A stretch of DNA of 64,000 nt. Origin: Camillea tinctor (Eukaryota > Ascomycota > Sordariomycetes > Xylariales > Xylariaceae). Below, piece after piece: positions 14,259-25,053 of the stretch. The position numbers and the translations under genes were made by a program. Under the pieces are notes generated by a model that saw only the letters and a list, made by a program, of their open reading frames with translations, was not told where the DNA came from and ran no database searches. Location of the stretch: contig MU394102.1 of the NCBI GenBank assembly GCA_022578605.1, forward strand, positions 62,001 to 126,000, given 5' to 3'. Each line of letters starts with the position of its first letter. Position 1 is the stretch's first letter.

Positions 14259-15473
14259 AGGCCTGAGGTGGGCGTGGCTTTCTCCTTTACTATGATTAAT
14301 AGGAGCGTCAATGCAATACAGTTATATTAAAAAGCGCATGCGCGCTTATGTTTAGGGATGGGAAAGAGGTAATCCCACCAGTAAGTCGAGTAGTTGGATG
14401 GTATAGGCCCCGCCTATGTTAAGGGATGATGAGGATGAAAGGAAACGCTCATATTTTAACGTGGACACGAAGACGGACGGTGTGAGAGGTGAGACCCAGT
14501 CGAATGAATTACATCTAGTGAATACGGAAATGAATAATTTCTTTGATAATGAAGAGAAACATAGGGGGGCGTATGGTTTCCGATTTGATGGCTAATGATA
14601 AGTGCATGTATTTAGTCTCTGCATGTAAAAATGTATAACATAGTAAAACAAAATTTGCTTTTAATTGGGCCTAGGAAATCATGACATGAGTTCACTAACA
14701 CACGGTGGGCGAAGTTGAATAGAAAGGCAAAAAGGGCACATGATTAACACTTATAACCTATCCAATTCCTATCACGTATGATATGTAGGTCAAATATATA
14801 GGCTACTAACACAAATACAAATAAAGCAAGACATAATTGATTTGTATGTCAGGTATATTTGAACAAGATCGTACTCTGAGAATTTATTTTTCTGGGCCAC
14901 ATTTCAAGGTAGTCAAGATATGAGGCATAAGTTCATAAAGAGTTCATCACACTTCTTATATTACGAGGTGTTTATCTGAGCTTAGCAATTTGGAAAAGAT
15001 CTGACAATACATCCGACACCTTAATCTCACGAGTAGAAAGGGCCTAGGGCCATAACCATAAGAAGAAAAGCAGTTTACTAGTATTTAGGCGGAGAAGGTC
15101 AAGTATTCGATTCCCCTCAAAAGGGGGGTTAAGCTAAGGCTGTCAATGTGGAAAGGGGGGAAAGCGTACCTAGGGCGGGGGGTAATAGAGAAGTAGTCAC
15201 ATCGGGATCTTGAAAGCGAACATTAGCATATTTAGGTTCTTGATATGTAAATTCATTGATGGTGTGAGACCAACCCTAGAGAATGCGTGCTCATGAAAGT
15301 GAGATAAAAAAAAAGGAAAAGAAAAAAAAAAGCACTCGATCACCTATAACATCACGGTCATTATCATATATTAGACCCCTTTTTTGCGCAAAGCGATTTC
15401 TACCCTCTTCTTGTGCCCGGAACCCGTAGCCACAATACAGTCCTAGATCATGGTTTGCTTTCTGATTTTCGTG
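14259..15473. other. Convergent intergenic region TAO3 / dib1
   Basis: This 1.2-kb AT-rich stretch holds the two facing 3' ends. I see poly-A tracts near 15306-15332 but no coding frame, RNA gene or repeat family. Confidence 0.6.
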
Positions 15474-16209
15474 TTAATAGCGGTAGCGTGTAGAGTAATC
15501 CTTAGGGCTGACGACCAGACCACGGCCCTTCTTGGCACCGCGGTAGATCGTCTCGAAGATGTCGATGAGCTCCTGCTTGTCCTCGAGCACGAAGTTGAGC
15601 TTGTTATTGTTACCCGTACCCAAATCGCACATCATGTGCTTATTCCGGAAGAAACTGTAGAGAGAAATAGCAATTAGCATTTCTACCCCTTTTTGCTTAG
15701 ACAGGTTATAATCGCTTGTGTTGGAGGATAAGTCTTCGATTCGGCAGAGGTGGGGAAGGGAGGGAAGGGGGTCGAGAAGGCATAACGTACTAAGCAGAAT
15801 AACATGTTAGCATTGTCACTCCACAAAGAGACAGAAAGGGGCAAAAAGTAACGAGGATAGAATAGTTGTGGACTTAATTACTGACCTACATAATCGTGCA
15901 CGGGTCGTACAACTCGTACATCTGGTTAAAGTCGGGTACCTGGTCAATGTCGCATACATAGATGACGGCGAAGTTCTTGACACGGTCGGCGATGCGGTAG
16001 AGCACCTCGTCCTGGCGCATGCAGTCGGGGTCGTGGTCGCGGCCGAATCTAATGATCACCAGGCGTTCCTCTTCAGATAGAATGGCTATAGTCGTTAGTT
16101 GTTAGCGTTGCCTTAACCTATGCTGCTGGTGGTTATAAGAGAGAGATGGGCGCATACCTTGGTCTACGTGCCAGCCGGTGTTGAGATGGGGGAGCACGAC
16201 GGAACCCAT
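15474..16209 (-). CDS. dib1: U5 snRNP 15-kDa protein Dib1/Dim1
   Basis: This thioredoxin-fold protein belongs to the U4/U6.U5 tri-snRNP and is essential for pre-mRNA splicing. Exons are 16209-16158, 16085-15890 and 15654-15474, encoding the near-invariant series GWHVDQA, VIIRFGRD, NFAVIYVCDIDQVPDFN, YELYDPCT, FFRNKHMM, GTGNNNK and the C-terminal KKGRGLVVSPKDYSTRYRY. Joining exons 2 and 3 directly gives DPCT-II-FFRNK, one residue shorter than the DPCT-VM-FFFRNK of the human protein. A 3-nt microexon at 15789-15787, flanked by a TGCTAAC branch point, a TTAG acceptor and a GTTATG donor, would restore the family length (143 aa) but not the usual Met-Phe. The gene is transcribed divergently from URB1. 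Identity is certain; the exon 2/3 junction is not. Confidence 0.96.
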
Positions 16210-16769
16210 GATAGCTTATGCGTTACTCTTTGGTGTGTTAGAGCAGGTGGGTTGCGTTGTTCGGGTTGGCTGTCGAAGAAATGGAGATGAGGCTGCAGTT
16301 TTTGGGTTGTAGGTTTAGGAAGACCAGCAGTATATACACACAACGCTAATGTACTATGTACTTGTCGTTTATCTTATCTAACCTAGCTGGGCAGCTGGGT
16401 CCAGAGAATGGACTAGAATTGCGCTAATGTGCAGGTGCAGATATCAACCCCACTATGACATAACGGGATCTTGATAGTACCTATCTTATCAGCGAGATTG
16501 GTCTTAAAACAGCATAGCGAAGAGGCGGTAACTAATGGCAGTTCGAACCTTTTTCCTTTTTTTTTTTCTAAATAAGAAAGACTGCAAGGGGCTTTCATCC
16601 GAGCTTATATATTTCCTAGAGGTTGCGAGTCTCTAGCACTGAAGGGCTGTTATGACTTGACTTGGGCCAATTCAATTCAATTTATCCCATTATACACGAC
16701 CATTGAATCACCATAAATTCCCCTGGACGATGCCGCAGGGAAGCTCCGAATTAGCGAAAAGGGATCGTT
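16210..16769. promoter_or_regulatory. Divergent promoter region dib1 / URB1
   Basis: The 560 bp between the two start codons must contain both promoters. It has a poly-T tract at 16553-16568 (A-rich on the other strand), a common nucleosome-depleting element. No specific factor site is claimed. Confidence 0.6.
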
Positions 16770-19700
16770 ATGGCGAAGCGCAAGTCTTATGGAGGTGAAG
16801 GCAGTCATGCCGGAAAGCGGCAAAAGACAGGCCACGTCCATGAGCCACCTACTTCTGAGGATGTGTATACCGCAAGGCAGCTATGCCAGCTACTGGCCTT
16901 CGAGCAGGATCTCCGGAAAGCTCGACACGGTATGTTTGAAACCTCGGAAATTCAATTGCAACCACTAACTCAGTATGCAGGTCTTCAATCGTTCAAGAAC
17001 CTGCTCGATAGTATCGCAAACGACGAAGCTGACGGCCCGGGGAAGAGGCAGATTGTATTAGAATTCCTCGAGATAGTCAAGCCAAAGGACCAAGAAGATG
17101 AAGTGCCCGTCTATTTATCCGATATTATGGAAACATGGGGCATGGCATCGACTATGAACAACGAGAATGTCATGTCCGCTGTCCCCGTTGTGCTTGCGCT
17201 TCTGCTCAGGATGATATCCGAAGATGTGGACTTGGCTCCCTACGGCCTAGGCATATGCAGGACCCTACTGCAAAAACGCCAACAAGAGCTCTTAGCCAAG
17301 AACCTCTCCGCAGACAAGGGGAAGGACTTCATAATATCGCCGACATTAAGATTACTGAGGGAGGCAACATGTCTAGATGGCGGCGCTTTTGCGGCCCCGA
17401 TATTTCGAGCGAGAAACAACACTTTTAAATCACTTGCGAGGAACATGGGTCTCCGATTCCTCGGGGAAGGTATAGAAAACCCCCAGCGGCCTTCTGTGAG
17501 GACGAACGCGATACGTTTTCTCCTCAGCAATCTAAGGCTGCTGCATATGGAAGCAAAGAGAGATCTCCTACCCCAAAAAGATGTCATTGCGTCTCTAATG
17601 CGGCACTTACGAGAAGACCCTCCCTCTTTGATATATGAAATCTTAGATACTCTGAAGAGTTCTATTGTTCTTGACAAGAAATTGTCGAAGGACATCAAGA
17701 TCAAAATTCTCAATGCTCATTCTCTCACGCGTATTGCATCACTTTACGGATATTCCCGAGATTTGGAAGATGCATCCGAAACTGGTCGTCTATCCGTGGA
17801 AGATGCGGCTCATGAGCTTCTGATTGCTGCGTGTACCGATCACGATGCTGGTATTTATCGATCGGAGCATGGTTACTACCCCGAGGGTGTGGACCCCAAT
17901 GCGCTTATGCTTGGTACAGACACGTCCCAGTGTATGGATTTCGGTATTGACAGTATTCCTTGGATGAGCAAATTCGACAACGAAATTCCCGTACGAAACA
18001 TGTTATTAGCCGAGTTCATCCAATCCTTACGTCCTTGGTCCAGCACAAAACAGAACGAGCTTCTGGTTTCGATATTTAAAGTGTCCCCGGAGCTGATTGC
18101 TTATTATTTCTTACAGAAGAAAACCTTCACATTTGATCCAAAATTATCCGCAACTTGGATGGGATACGCCGCACTCCTTTACAATGTTGTTTCGCTATCG
18201 ATTCCCACCTACTTTGGGCACGCTAATAGTTACGCAAGTGTTCCACCGCCAACATCTGTCGTGCTCGGAAATCTTATTCCGCCTCCGATGACTTTGAAGG
18301 CGTTAACACGCTGTTTATCGAATAAGTCTAAACTAGTATCATTCTATGCCATACGGATGCTAGTCTTGTCGTTGAAAAAACTAGGACGCGCACTCGAGAT
18401 GCATAGGGAGGCTGCTTCTTCGTCTAATTCGATCTGGGACGAAGCTGCTCGTCGACTAACCGATGAGTTCTGCCAGAGGATTCCGGATCTTAAGGACATT
18501 ATCGTTTGTTATCGAGGAATGACCGACGATGACTTGCTTCAAAGAGAGGCAGCAAGTCGGTTAATATCTTTATACTATGAGATTATCCCTCAACTCGCCC
18601 TAAAAGCTAAATTCGATGTCGCGCCAATGCTCCTTTCCACCATCAAAAAGGTGGAATCATCAGATGGAGACGGTGAGAATGTCGCCATGTCCTTGCTAGA
18701 ACTCGAGCATCTATGTGACGTAGCAAAATACTCTCCAAGCATGCGGTGGTTTGCCAAGACGACTGAAATGCCCAACTCACCCTTCATCACTCTCTTGAGA
18801 GTATATGTCGAGAAGACGACCGAGCTTCCTGCTGATAGGCTCTGTAACGTGTTGTGTTACGTTGCTGATGAGCATCAGCTAGTGGAAAGTCGAGGGCAAT
18901 CAAGGGGGTTAATACCCCTAATTGAAGCCGTCAAAAACACGGAAGCTATCAACCCGGCCATATGGACATTTCTGGATAATTGCATAGAACGTTGTGCTAG
19001 GACACCTATCAAATATTTGGAAATGGTCGAAGAACAACTCGAAAAGTCTAAGCCTGACGACACCGGTGACAAAGTTACTTGTCCCCTCATGATGGCCATC
19101 GCCGAACAACTACCTTACTTAGTGTCAGCATCACCTAGCAAGCCCATCCTCAAATCGCTTGCCCAGTTTTTTTCTGAATATCTAGGAAGCTCTCGTGCTC
19201 TCGGTATTAGCAAGACGTTTTTAAAAATCGTGAAGGGTATGCTTGTTTCTGGTATGGGCGATAAGAAGCTTGGTGCAAAAATATCCATTCTTGATAAATC
19301 CAAGCCTACATCACGAGGACAGGCAATTGTACAACACGACCATGCTGATGATGCTTCTAACCTCGAGACAGCCGAGGGAATTTCTCCAAATGAGACTACA
19401 CAGATAAATGAGGAAGAACTAGAAAAGAGACTTTCAGTCCCGATGGTGGCTAGCAAGGAGACTTCTCTGCTGAGGTGGTCATCCAAGACACCGGAAGAGC
19501 TCATTGAGGAAGGATATGCAACGTCGCTGGTAGTCTTGCTTTCGTCAAAACATCCGAGCATCCGCAAAGAAGCCCTTACCAATGTTCTGAAGATGGCTTC
19601 CAAGATTAAAGAATCAGCCTACGAGGAGAACGAGCAAATATGGCTCTTGCTTATGGAACTCGTAGAGTCGGCAAGGGATGCCATAAGCGAGACACCTTTG

Positions 19701-20243
19701 CCAAGTGTGACCGTGATGTTTGCCTGCAAGGCACTCGATGTCTTGAGGAGTCCGCTACACCCCCTTTACGAAAAGATCAACCGATTCCTCACGAGCGGTC
19801 CAATGTGGTCACTCGATAACATACCGATCATGCAAAATATCCTCCAAGAAGGCCCAACGGAGGACGGTGCGTACTACTCAGAACTTAGCTGGCTTCTAGG
19901 TTTCCTCCTTGATAGCCTACGCACACCTCAAGACGTGGCCCTCTTCCACAAGCGAAAGACGTTCGAGAAAGTTTTATCCCTAACTTCTAACCCATACATG
20001 GGTCCTAACCTACGGTCTCAAGTTTTGAGGATCATATACCGAGCCACGACCATCGAAGGAGGAAGCAACACAATTATTACGAGGTTTGGGGTCATCAATT
20101 GGTTGGTAGCTCAGAAAGCTGCCGCGGCAAATGTTGGCGAGCGCGAGCTATACCAAGCCCTGGTCAGGAGGTTATGGGAAACCTGTGATCAGAAGCGGAT
20201 CTCAGCTTGGAGCCAGGGCGGCGTTGAGAAGCTTGCTATATAA
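16770..20243 (+). CDS. urb1: 60S pre-ribosomal factor URB1/Npa1
   Basis: This nucleolar helical-repeat protein is needed for early 27S pre-rRNA processing and 60S assembly, where the yeast protein works with Npa2, Nop8, Rsa3 and Dbp6. The frame is open from 16770 to 20243. A 51-bp segment (16930-16980) has a GTATGT donor, a CACTAACTC branch point and a GCAG acceptor, so it is very probably an intron of 17 codons without a stop. Removing it gives 1140 residues. A basic N-terminal tail (MAKRKSYGG, KRQK) suits nucleolar import. Residues about 50-380 fit the Npa1 N-terminal domain and about 900-1110 fit the URB1 C-terminal domain (LLGFLLDSLRTPQD, RSQVLRIIYRATT). Whether the intron is ever retained cannot be told from sequence. 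Confidence 0.92.
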   Translation: MAKRKSYGGEGSHAGKRQKTGHVHEPPTSEDVYTARQLCQLLAFEQDLRKARHGMFETSEIQLQPLTQYAGLQSFKNLLDSIANDEADGPGKRQIVLEFLEIVKPKDQEDEVPVYLSDIMETWGMASTMNNENVMSAVPVVLALLLRMISEDVDLAPYGLGICRTLLQKRQQELLAKNLSADKGKDFIISPTLRLLREATCLDGGAFAAPIFRARNNTFKSLARNMGLRFLGEGIENPQRPSVRTNAIRFLLSNLRLLHMEAKRDLLPQKDVIASLMRHLREDPPSLIYEILDTLKSSIVLDKKLSKDIKIKILNAHSLTRIASLYGYSRDLEDASETGRLSVEDAAHELLIAACTDHDAGIYRSEHGYYPEGVDPNALMLGTDTSQCMDFGIDSIPWMSKFDNEIPVRNMLLAEFIQSLRPWSSTKQNELLVSIFKVSPELIAYYFLQKKTFTFDPKLSATWMGYAALLYNVVSLSIPTYFGHANSYASVPPPTSVVLGNLIPPPMTLKALTRCLSNKSKLVSFYAIRMLVLSLKKLGRALEMHREAASSSNSIWDEAARRLTDEFCQRIPDLKDIIVCYRGMTDDDLLQREAASRLISLYYEIIPQLALKAKFDVAPMLLSTIKKVESSDGDGENVAMSLLELEHLCDVAKYSPSMRWFAKTTEMPNSPFITLLRVYVEKTTELPADRLCNVLCYVADEHQLVESRGQSRGLIPLIEAVKNTEAINPAIWTFLDNCIERCARTPIKYLEMVEEQLEKSKPDDTGDKVTCPLMMAIAEQLPYLVSASPSKPILKSLAQFFSEYLGSSRALGISKTFLKIVKGMLVSGMGDKKLGAKISILDKSKPTSRGQAIVQHDHADDASNLETAEGISPNETTQINEEELEKRLSVPMVASKETSLLRWSSKTPEELIEEGYATSLVVLLSSKHPSIRKEALTNVLKMASKIKESAYEENEQIWLLLMELVESARDAISETPLPSVTVMFACKALDVLRSPLHPLYEKINRFLTSGPMWSLDNIPIMQNILQEGPTEDGAYYSELSWLLGFLLDSLRTPQDVALFHKRKTFEKVLSLTSNPYMGPNLRSQVLRIIYRATTIEGGSNTIITRFGVINWLVAQKAAAANVGERELYQALVRRLWETCDQKRISAWSQGGVEKLAI

Positions 20244-22071
20244 GAGAAGGTACTTAGCTATCTAGGTTATATGATAGTGTATATATATTTTTGATAATAA
20301 AGATACCAAGATTCAAAGCACCCAAACTTGACTCTTTTTATTAACATTTATAGAGAGGGCGACATACTCGACTAACGAGTTTTTCTTTTCTTCTCCATTT
20401 CTTCCTCAAAGTGGCGAATTCGATACCTTGTAGAACTGGAATTTCTTCCTCTATGCCCCTGGCTAATCTGTGAGATGATGCTGTCTTCTATCGATACCTA
20501 AGTACGATGAGAACAAATAAGATGTTACTACTCTGGGTGAAACAGATCCCACGTCTCACAACTCGACGATTCTTTGGTACGCTCGTAATTCAGGGGGGGT
20601 AAATCAATCAGTCATTAGTTTTGTAGTAGTTAGTAGTAATAGTACCTACATAATTGTATTATCTAACCTAGGAAGATAGGTATGATGCTTCTTTCTCTCT
20701 TTCAACTGATTTCCTGTGCCTCTCTATACCTAGGTATAGGGTGCCAACATACCTCAATACTACTTACCTGCATACCTTCACTAAGGTAACATTCAGGAGT
20801 GGATAATGAATGGTACATACCTACTATATAGAGAATATCTTTCCTATCTCCCTTTTTTCTTTTTCTTTTTTTTTCTCTTCTTTCTTCTTTCTTCTAGCTC
20901 CTTCCTTTTCTCGGACCGAACACGAGAATTTATCAGTTCTTATTATTGAATGCTCTGTTTACGTAGGTAGTAGGTTATACATCTACAAATATCTACAAAG
21001 AATATATATATTTATAAATTATGCAGTTGAATAAACTTGGGCTTTTAGTAGACACCGAGCTTAGGAAGGTGTTAGGTTAATTGATTCTATTTGACTCGCG
21101 TCAGGCATCAAGGCGCTGGCTGGGCTGTAGTGGGAAATGATAGTGAGCTCATTCGCTATTCAGGGGGACTGCAAGGCCTAAAATATCGCTACCTGGCCTC
21201 TGTTGGCTCTGCTGGCTTTGCTGGCCTATGCTAAAGAATTGGTTATGTAGTGCGCTGTCACTTGTTCCGACAGCACTAAAGTGGGGGTGAATCTCCAATA
21301 CATAGCACGGGCCAACCTGACTAACCCGGGTCACCTTGCCCGAACCAGGTACCCTGAATCTCGGCCGACCGACTCGAGGGGAGAGGGTTGGGGAAAAAAA
21401 AAAAGAAAAAAAAAAAAAAACCTGACCCTGACCTCACATCACATCACATAACTTTAGTGTACCCTTGCCTTACCTGACGTCTTTGTGTACTACTTACCTG
21501 ATATGCAACATGTAATAAACTCATGTCATTTTGTACCACACTGAAAAGAACCTTCCACATTCTCTCTCATTAACCAAACTCCTAGATTTACTACCATTTA
21601 TTACCATTTCCCACCACTACACAACCACACACCCGCACACCATCACAAACCAAACTACCCACAATCAGAACCAGAACCACCAAACCAGCACACAACTTCT
21701 CCCTATTTTATTTCATTTTATTTTCCCTCTCCCACCTCATCGCTGACATTACTACCATCCTATCCTACGAGTTAAAAAAAAAAAAAAAAGGATAACCAGA
21801 ACAAGAAGAACTGAGAGGGGGGGAAAATAGGATAAACTGGATGCACTTGTAAAAGAGAAGAGAAAAAAAACGATTCAACCAACATCAACCAACCCAAATC
21901 CAAATCCGAACCCAAGTCAAATCTACCAAACCCACCATCCCACCAACCCACATCATACAATATACCTCTCTGTCTCTCTCTCTCTTTCTCTCACTCTCAT
22001 AGTTTTACTTGTATCTTCAGGTTTTCCCTGAAAGGCTGAAATCTGAAGCCGAACACGAGACCAACAATCAA

Positions 22072-22135
22072 ACACACACACACACACACACACACAAACA
22101 TACACACACATACATACACATACATACATACACCA
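22072..22135. repeat. CA microsatellite
   Basis: A perfect CA run occupies about 22072-22096, followed by imperfect ACAC/ATAC units to 22135. It lies in the probable leader of the downstream gene. Confidence 0.92.
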
Positions 22136-22515
22136 CGACCCCTCTCTCCTCCCCTCCCTTTTTTTTTCTCTCTCTTTTCCCGAATTCTTCTCCTTTTCTC
22201 TACCTTTCCAGGTCTCCAAAGAACCTGTCGTGTTGCCCTCCACATTTCATTTCCACCCCGCACGCTGCAAATTCACCACAAACACGACATATTGCCGGCC
22301 TAACCTCTCTCTACCTTTCTTACCTACCTCTCTTCTCTCTCGCCTGTCTCTCGACTTCAACCCTTCGACCTCGACCTCGACCCATCTCGTCCAGCTGCGA
22401 CCAATCCACAACTCCCAAACATCCCTCGACATAAAAGTTATCCTCATCGCGCTTCTACGCACTCTCGCACTCTTCTCAAGCTTACCCCGAATCTTTCTTT
22501 CGTTTCCTTATTTTC

Positions 22516-22542
22516 ATGTCGCATGACGACGTTACCTCGTAA
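22516..22542 (+). promoter_or_regulatory. Upstream ORF, 8 codons
   Basis: ATG at 22516 runs eight codons to TAA at 22542, 36 bases before the main start at 22579. It matters only if transcription starts upstream of it, which the long pyrimidine-rich leader suggests. Confidence 0.4.
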
Positions 22543-22573
22543 ATCATCATAGCCAACAACACCACCTCTTCCG

Positions 22574-22609
22574 ATGCTATGGCACTACGCTATACAGTCG
22601 ATGCGCTGA
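22574..22609 (+). promoter_or_regulatory. Upstream ORF overlapping the main start
   Basis: ATG at 22574 lies only five bases before the main ATG, in another frame, and ends at TGA 22609. Its context is weak (C at -3, C at +4), whereas the main ATG has G at -3 and G at +4. Leaky scanning past it would be expected. Confidence 0.45.
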
Positions 22610-25053
22610 TCATCTTGCGCGACTCACCGCTATGTGTAAAACCAAACAACCTTCCTCCTGCAGAAGAATGGATGGGGTACGTGGGAAAGCCCAACTGCTC
22701 GGTTTGAGCCCTTTGCTGATTCAGGTATTATAATACATAGACCGCCACCCGAGACGTTCCGCAACAACCAAGGCAACAAGTCTGGGAACGATAGAAACCG
22801 GAACAACAACGACAATAGTCTACTTGAACAGACTAATAGACGAACAGGCGCTGATAGGCACGCCTCGCGGAATGCTGCAAGTACGTCTGCGCCCTCCCCC
22901 CCCTCCCCCCCCTGAAACCCAGTCCATATATTCTATACCCGGCATTCTCTAACTTGGCTCCAGACCCAGACGAGATCATCCTAGGACCACCGCGAACCAC
23001 ATTTTCCTCTGCCACTCTATCACGGACCAAGGCTTTTGACGCCGAGAAGGCTTTCAAGGACACCGATACCCGCGATCGTTTCAGTTTCCGCGCCCGCAAT
23101 GGAGATGCAGAGAACAACACTACGGACCGCTTCCGTGACCGAGAACGTGATGGTAGGAACAACTTCCGCCGCCGTGCTGACGGTGACCAAGATAGCGATG
23201 GCTGGACCCCAGTAAAACCCCGCAAGAGCTTCGGTCACGAAGGGGCCGAGCGCTTCCATGGTCGCATGGGTGAACGTCCCGAGCGCTTCGGGGGCGATCG
23301 GAGACCACGCGACCAAGAAGATCGCGAGCCCAATGCCGAGCGGCCTCGACGCAACTTCGGTGAATTTGCTCGGGAAAAGGATGGAGATGATAGCGACAAG
23401 CCTCGTAGAAATGGCTTGAATAACAGAAATAGGCCAGATCAGCCGTGGAACAGGGAGACCCCTGATGCCCCAGCTCCCCGAGAACGATTTGATAGGTCCA
23501 AGAGCTGGAGAGATAGAGCGGATGATAATGGCGATGGGCATCACGAGAAACCGAGAGAAAGGACATATGAACGTCGGTGGGACCGAGACCAGCGCCAGGA
23601 ACGTGATCCAGAATGGCTTGATGAGCCGCTGGAGGGCCAATCTCAACGGCATACAGAAGAAGACTTCAAGAAGTTCATGGATACGATGAAGGGCAAGAAC
23701 TCGTCCAAAGCCGAGCAGCCTGCGCCAGCGCCAGCTGCGAAGTCGCCTAGCCCTCAGGAGAGAACTGAAGCCGAGAAACCCAAGGTGAAGTCGGCACCCG
23801 CAATTGAATTGGGTCAAGACAAATTCTTTGCTGCATTCGCCCCGAAACCTGCAACAGAAGCAAGCGGGAGCGTTGTTGATGGTGCTAAGGAGAGCGTAGC
23901 CCCTACGCCCAAGGCAAAGACTGGGTCACGGTTCCAGAACTTCTTTTCGTCTCAGGAAGAATCCCGCCGTCAAACAGAGCCACCAACCCCCGCCGCTGCA
24001 CCACCGGCTAGCGAGATGAACCCCCTGTTAGCATTGGCTGGATCTCAACCAGATACAGCAGAAAAAGTCGCTTTCCAGGCCTTGCTTCAAAAGCTACAGA
24101 AACAAACATTGCAAGCATCCACACCGCCATCTGCCGGGTTCTCGGAGCCGCCGCCGAGTCACGAATTCGGGTCCAAGAGTGTTATAACCTCTCCTGGTCC
24201 CTATCAGCCATATGGCCAGGAGCGCCGTGAGGAACCAATGCCTCGTGGCCCGCCACCACAACCCCAAGAATTACATGCGCCTCGGCCGCAACCGAACCCG
24301 CAGTTTGCGACACTCCGCCCGGAGCAGCAGATACTGCACGACTTGATTGGCCAACGTCATCCCAGTCAGACCCAAGGTCCGGGGCGGGCAGATCAGCCAT
24401 CAATCCGGAGTAACAACAGCAACGCTGAATTTCTCATGACCTTGATGCAAGGACCTCGTCCAGCCCCTGAGCCCCAGAGGAATGAGCCCCTTGTTATGAG
24501 GATGCCTCAACCATCGAGACCAACTCAGATCCCCCCAACACCGGATCGCGAGCCTGACTTTGCACGTGAGCGCGGTGCTCCACAGCTTCAGGGCGGCCGC
24601 CCCGCCGGTCTTCCAGGCTTCTTTGACGAAGCAGTGATCCACCACCGTGAACAGGAGAGCCGTCCACAGCAGCCAACTCAGATTCTACAGCGTCAGGGAC
24701 CCCCCGGGTTGGACCCGATGCATACCAATGCTTGGATCCAGACCGGTGCACAGCTGCCACCACCCGGTCGTCCCATGATCCCTCCTCCAGGTCTAGCTGG
24801 GAATCCTCGAAATGGGCCTATGCCCGGTGCCTTCCCCCCGAATTTTCCCATGGGCGGGTTTCCTCCAGATGGAATGGCGGGTCCTCCTCGAAACATGGCA
24901 CCACCCCCTGGTTTCTTCGGTGGCCCACCGCCGCCTGGATTCATGCCACCGCCCGGGATGGGTGGCTTCCAAGGCCCCGAGGCTTTAGCATTTGGCTTTG
25001 ATGGCCGCGGAATGCCACCGCCTGGTTCAGGTGGTCCGTTTCGCCGGAATTAG
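22579..25053 (+). CDS. Putative eIF4E-binding translational regulator (4E-T/Eap1-like)
   Basis: Exons 22579-22676, 22741-22880 and 22964-25053 join in frame to about 775 residues. Residues 5-11 read YTVDALI, an exact match to the eIF4E-binding motif Y-x4-L-hydrophobic, followed by ILRDSPL and LPPAEEWMGPPPE. The central third is rich in Arg, Asp and Gly. The C-terminal third is rich in Pro, Gln and Met, with repeated PPPG units. By analogy with yeast Eap1 and animal 4E-T, it would hold eIF4E away from eIF4G or deliver mRNPs to decay and P-bodies. That role is inferred from the motif and overall composition. The acceptor at 22740 was preferred over the nearer one at 22724 because the latter leads to an in-frame TAG. 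Two uORFs precede the start. Confidence 0.75.

Larger units (their letters stand above)
20244..22578. other. Intergenic region and pyrimidine-rich leader before the eIF4E-binding protein gene
   Basis: From 20244 to about 21480 the DNA is AT-rich without coding character. It includes a poly-A stretch (21394-21420) and a perfect TACCTAGGTA palindrome at 20727. From about 21500 to 22570 the plus strand is C/T/A-rich with long CT tracts and a CA repeat, which looks like a long 5' leader. Frames there (for example 22009-22434) are Thr/His/Ser low-complexity by-products. Confidence 0.6.

Noticed and set aside
16500..16570. GTTCGAACC resembling a tRNA T-loop
   Set aside because: No acceptor stem, D-arm or anticodon arm can be folded around it. 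The word is itself a palindrome.
22009..22434. 141-codon frame rich in Thr-His and Ser-Pro
   Set aside because: It is a product of the CA repeat and CT-rich leader. It lacks an ATG start and any conserved block.
23020..23817. 265-codon minus-strand frame antisense to the eIF4E-binding protein gene
   Set aside because: It is the mirror of an Arg/Pro/Asp-rich exon. It has no family features, and the plus-strand gene is better supported by splicing and motif.
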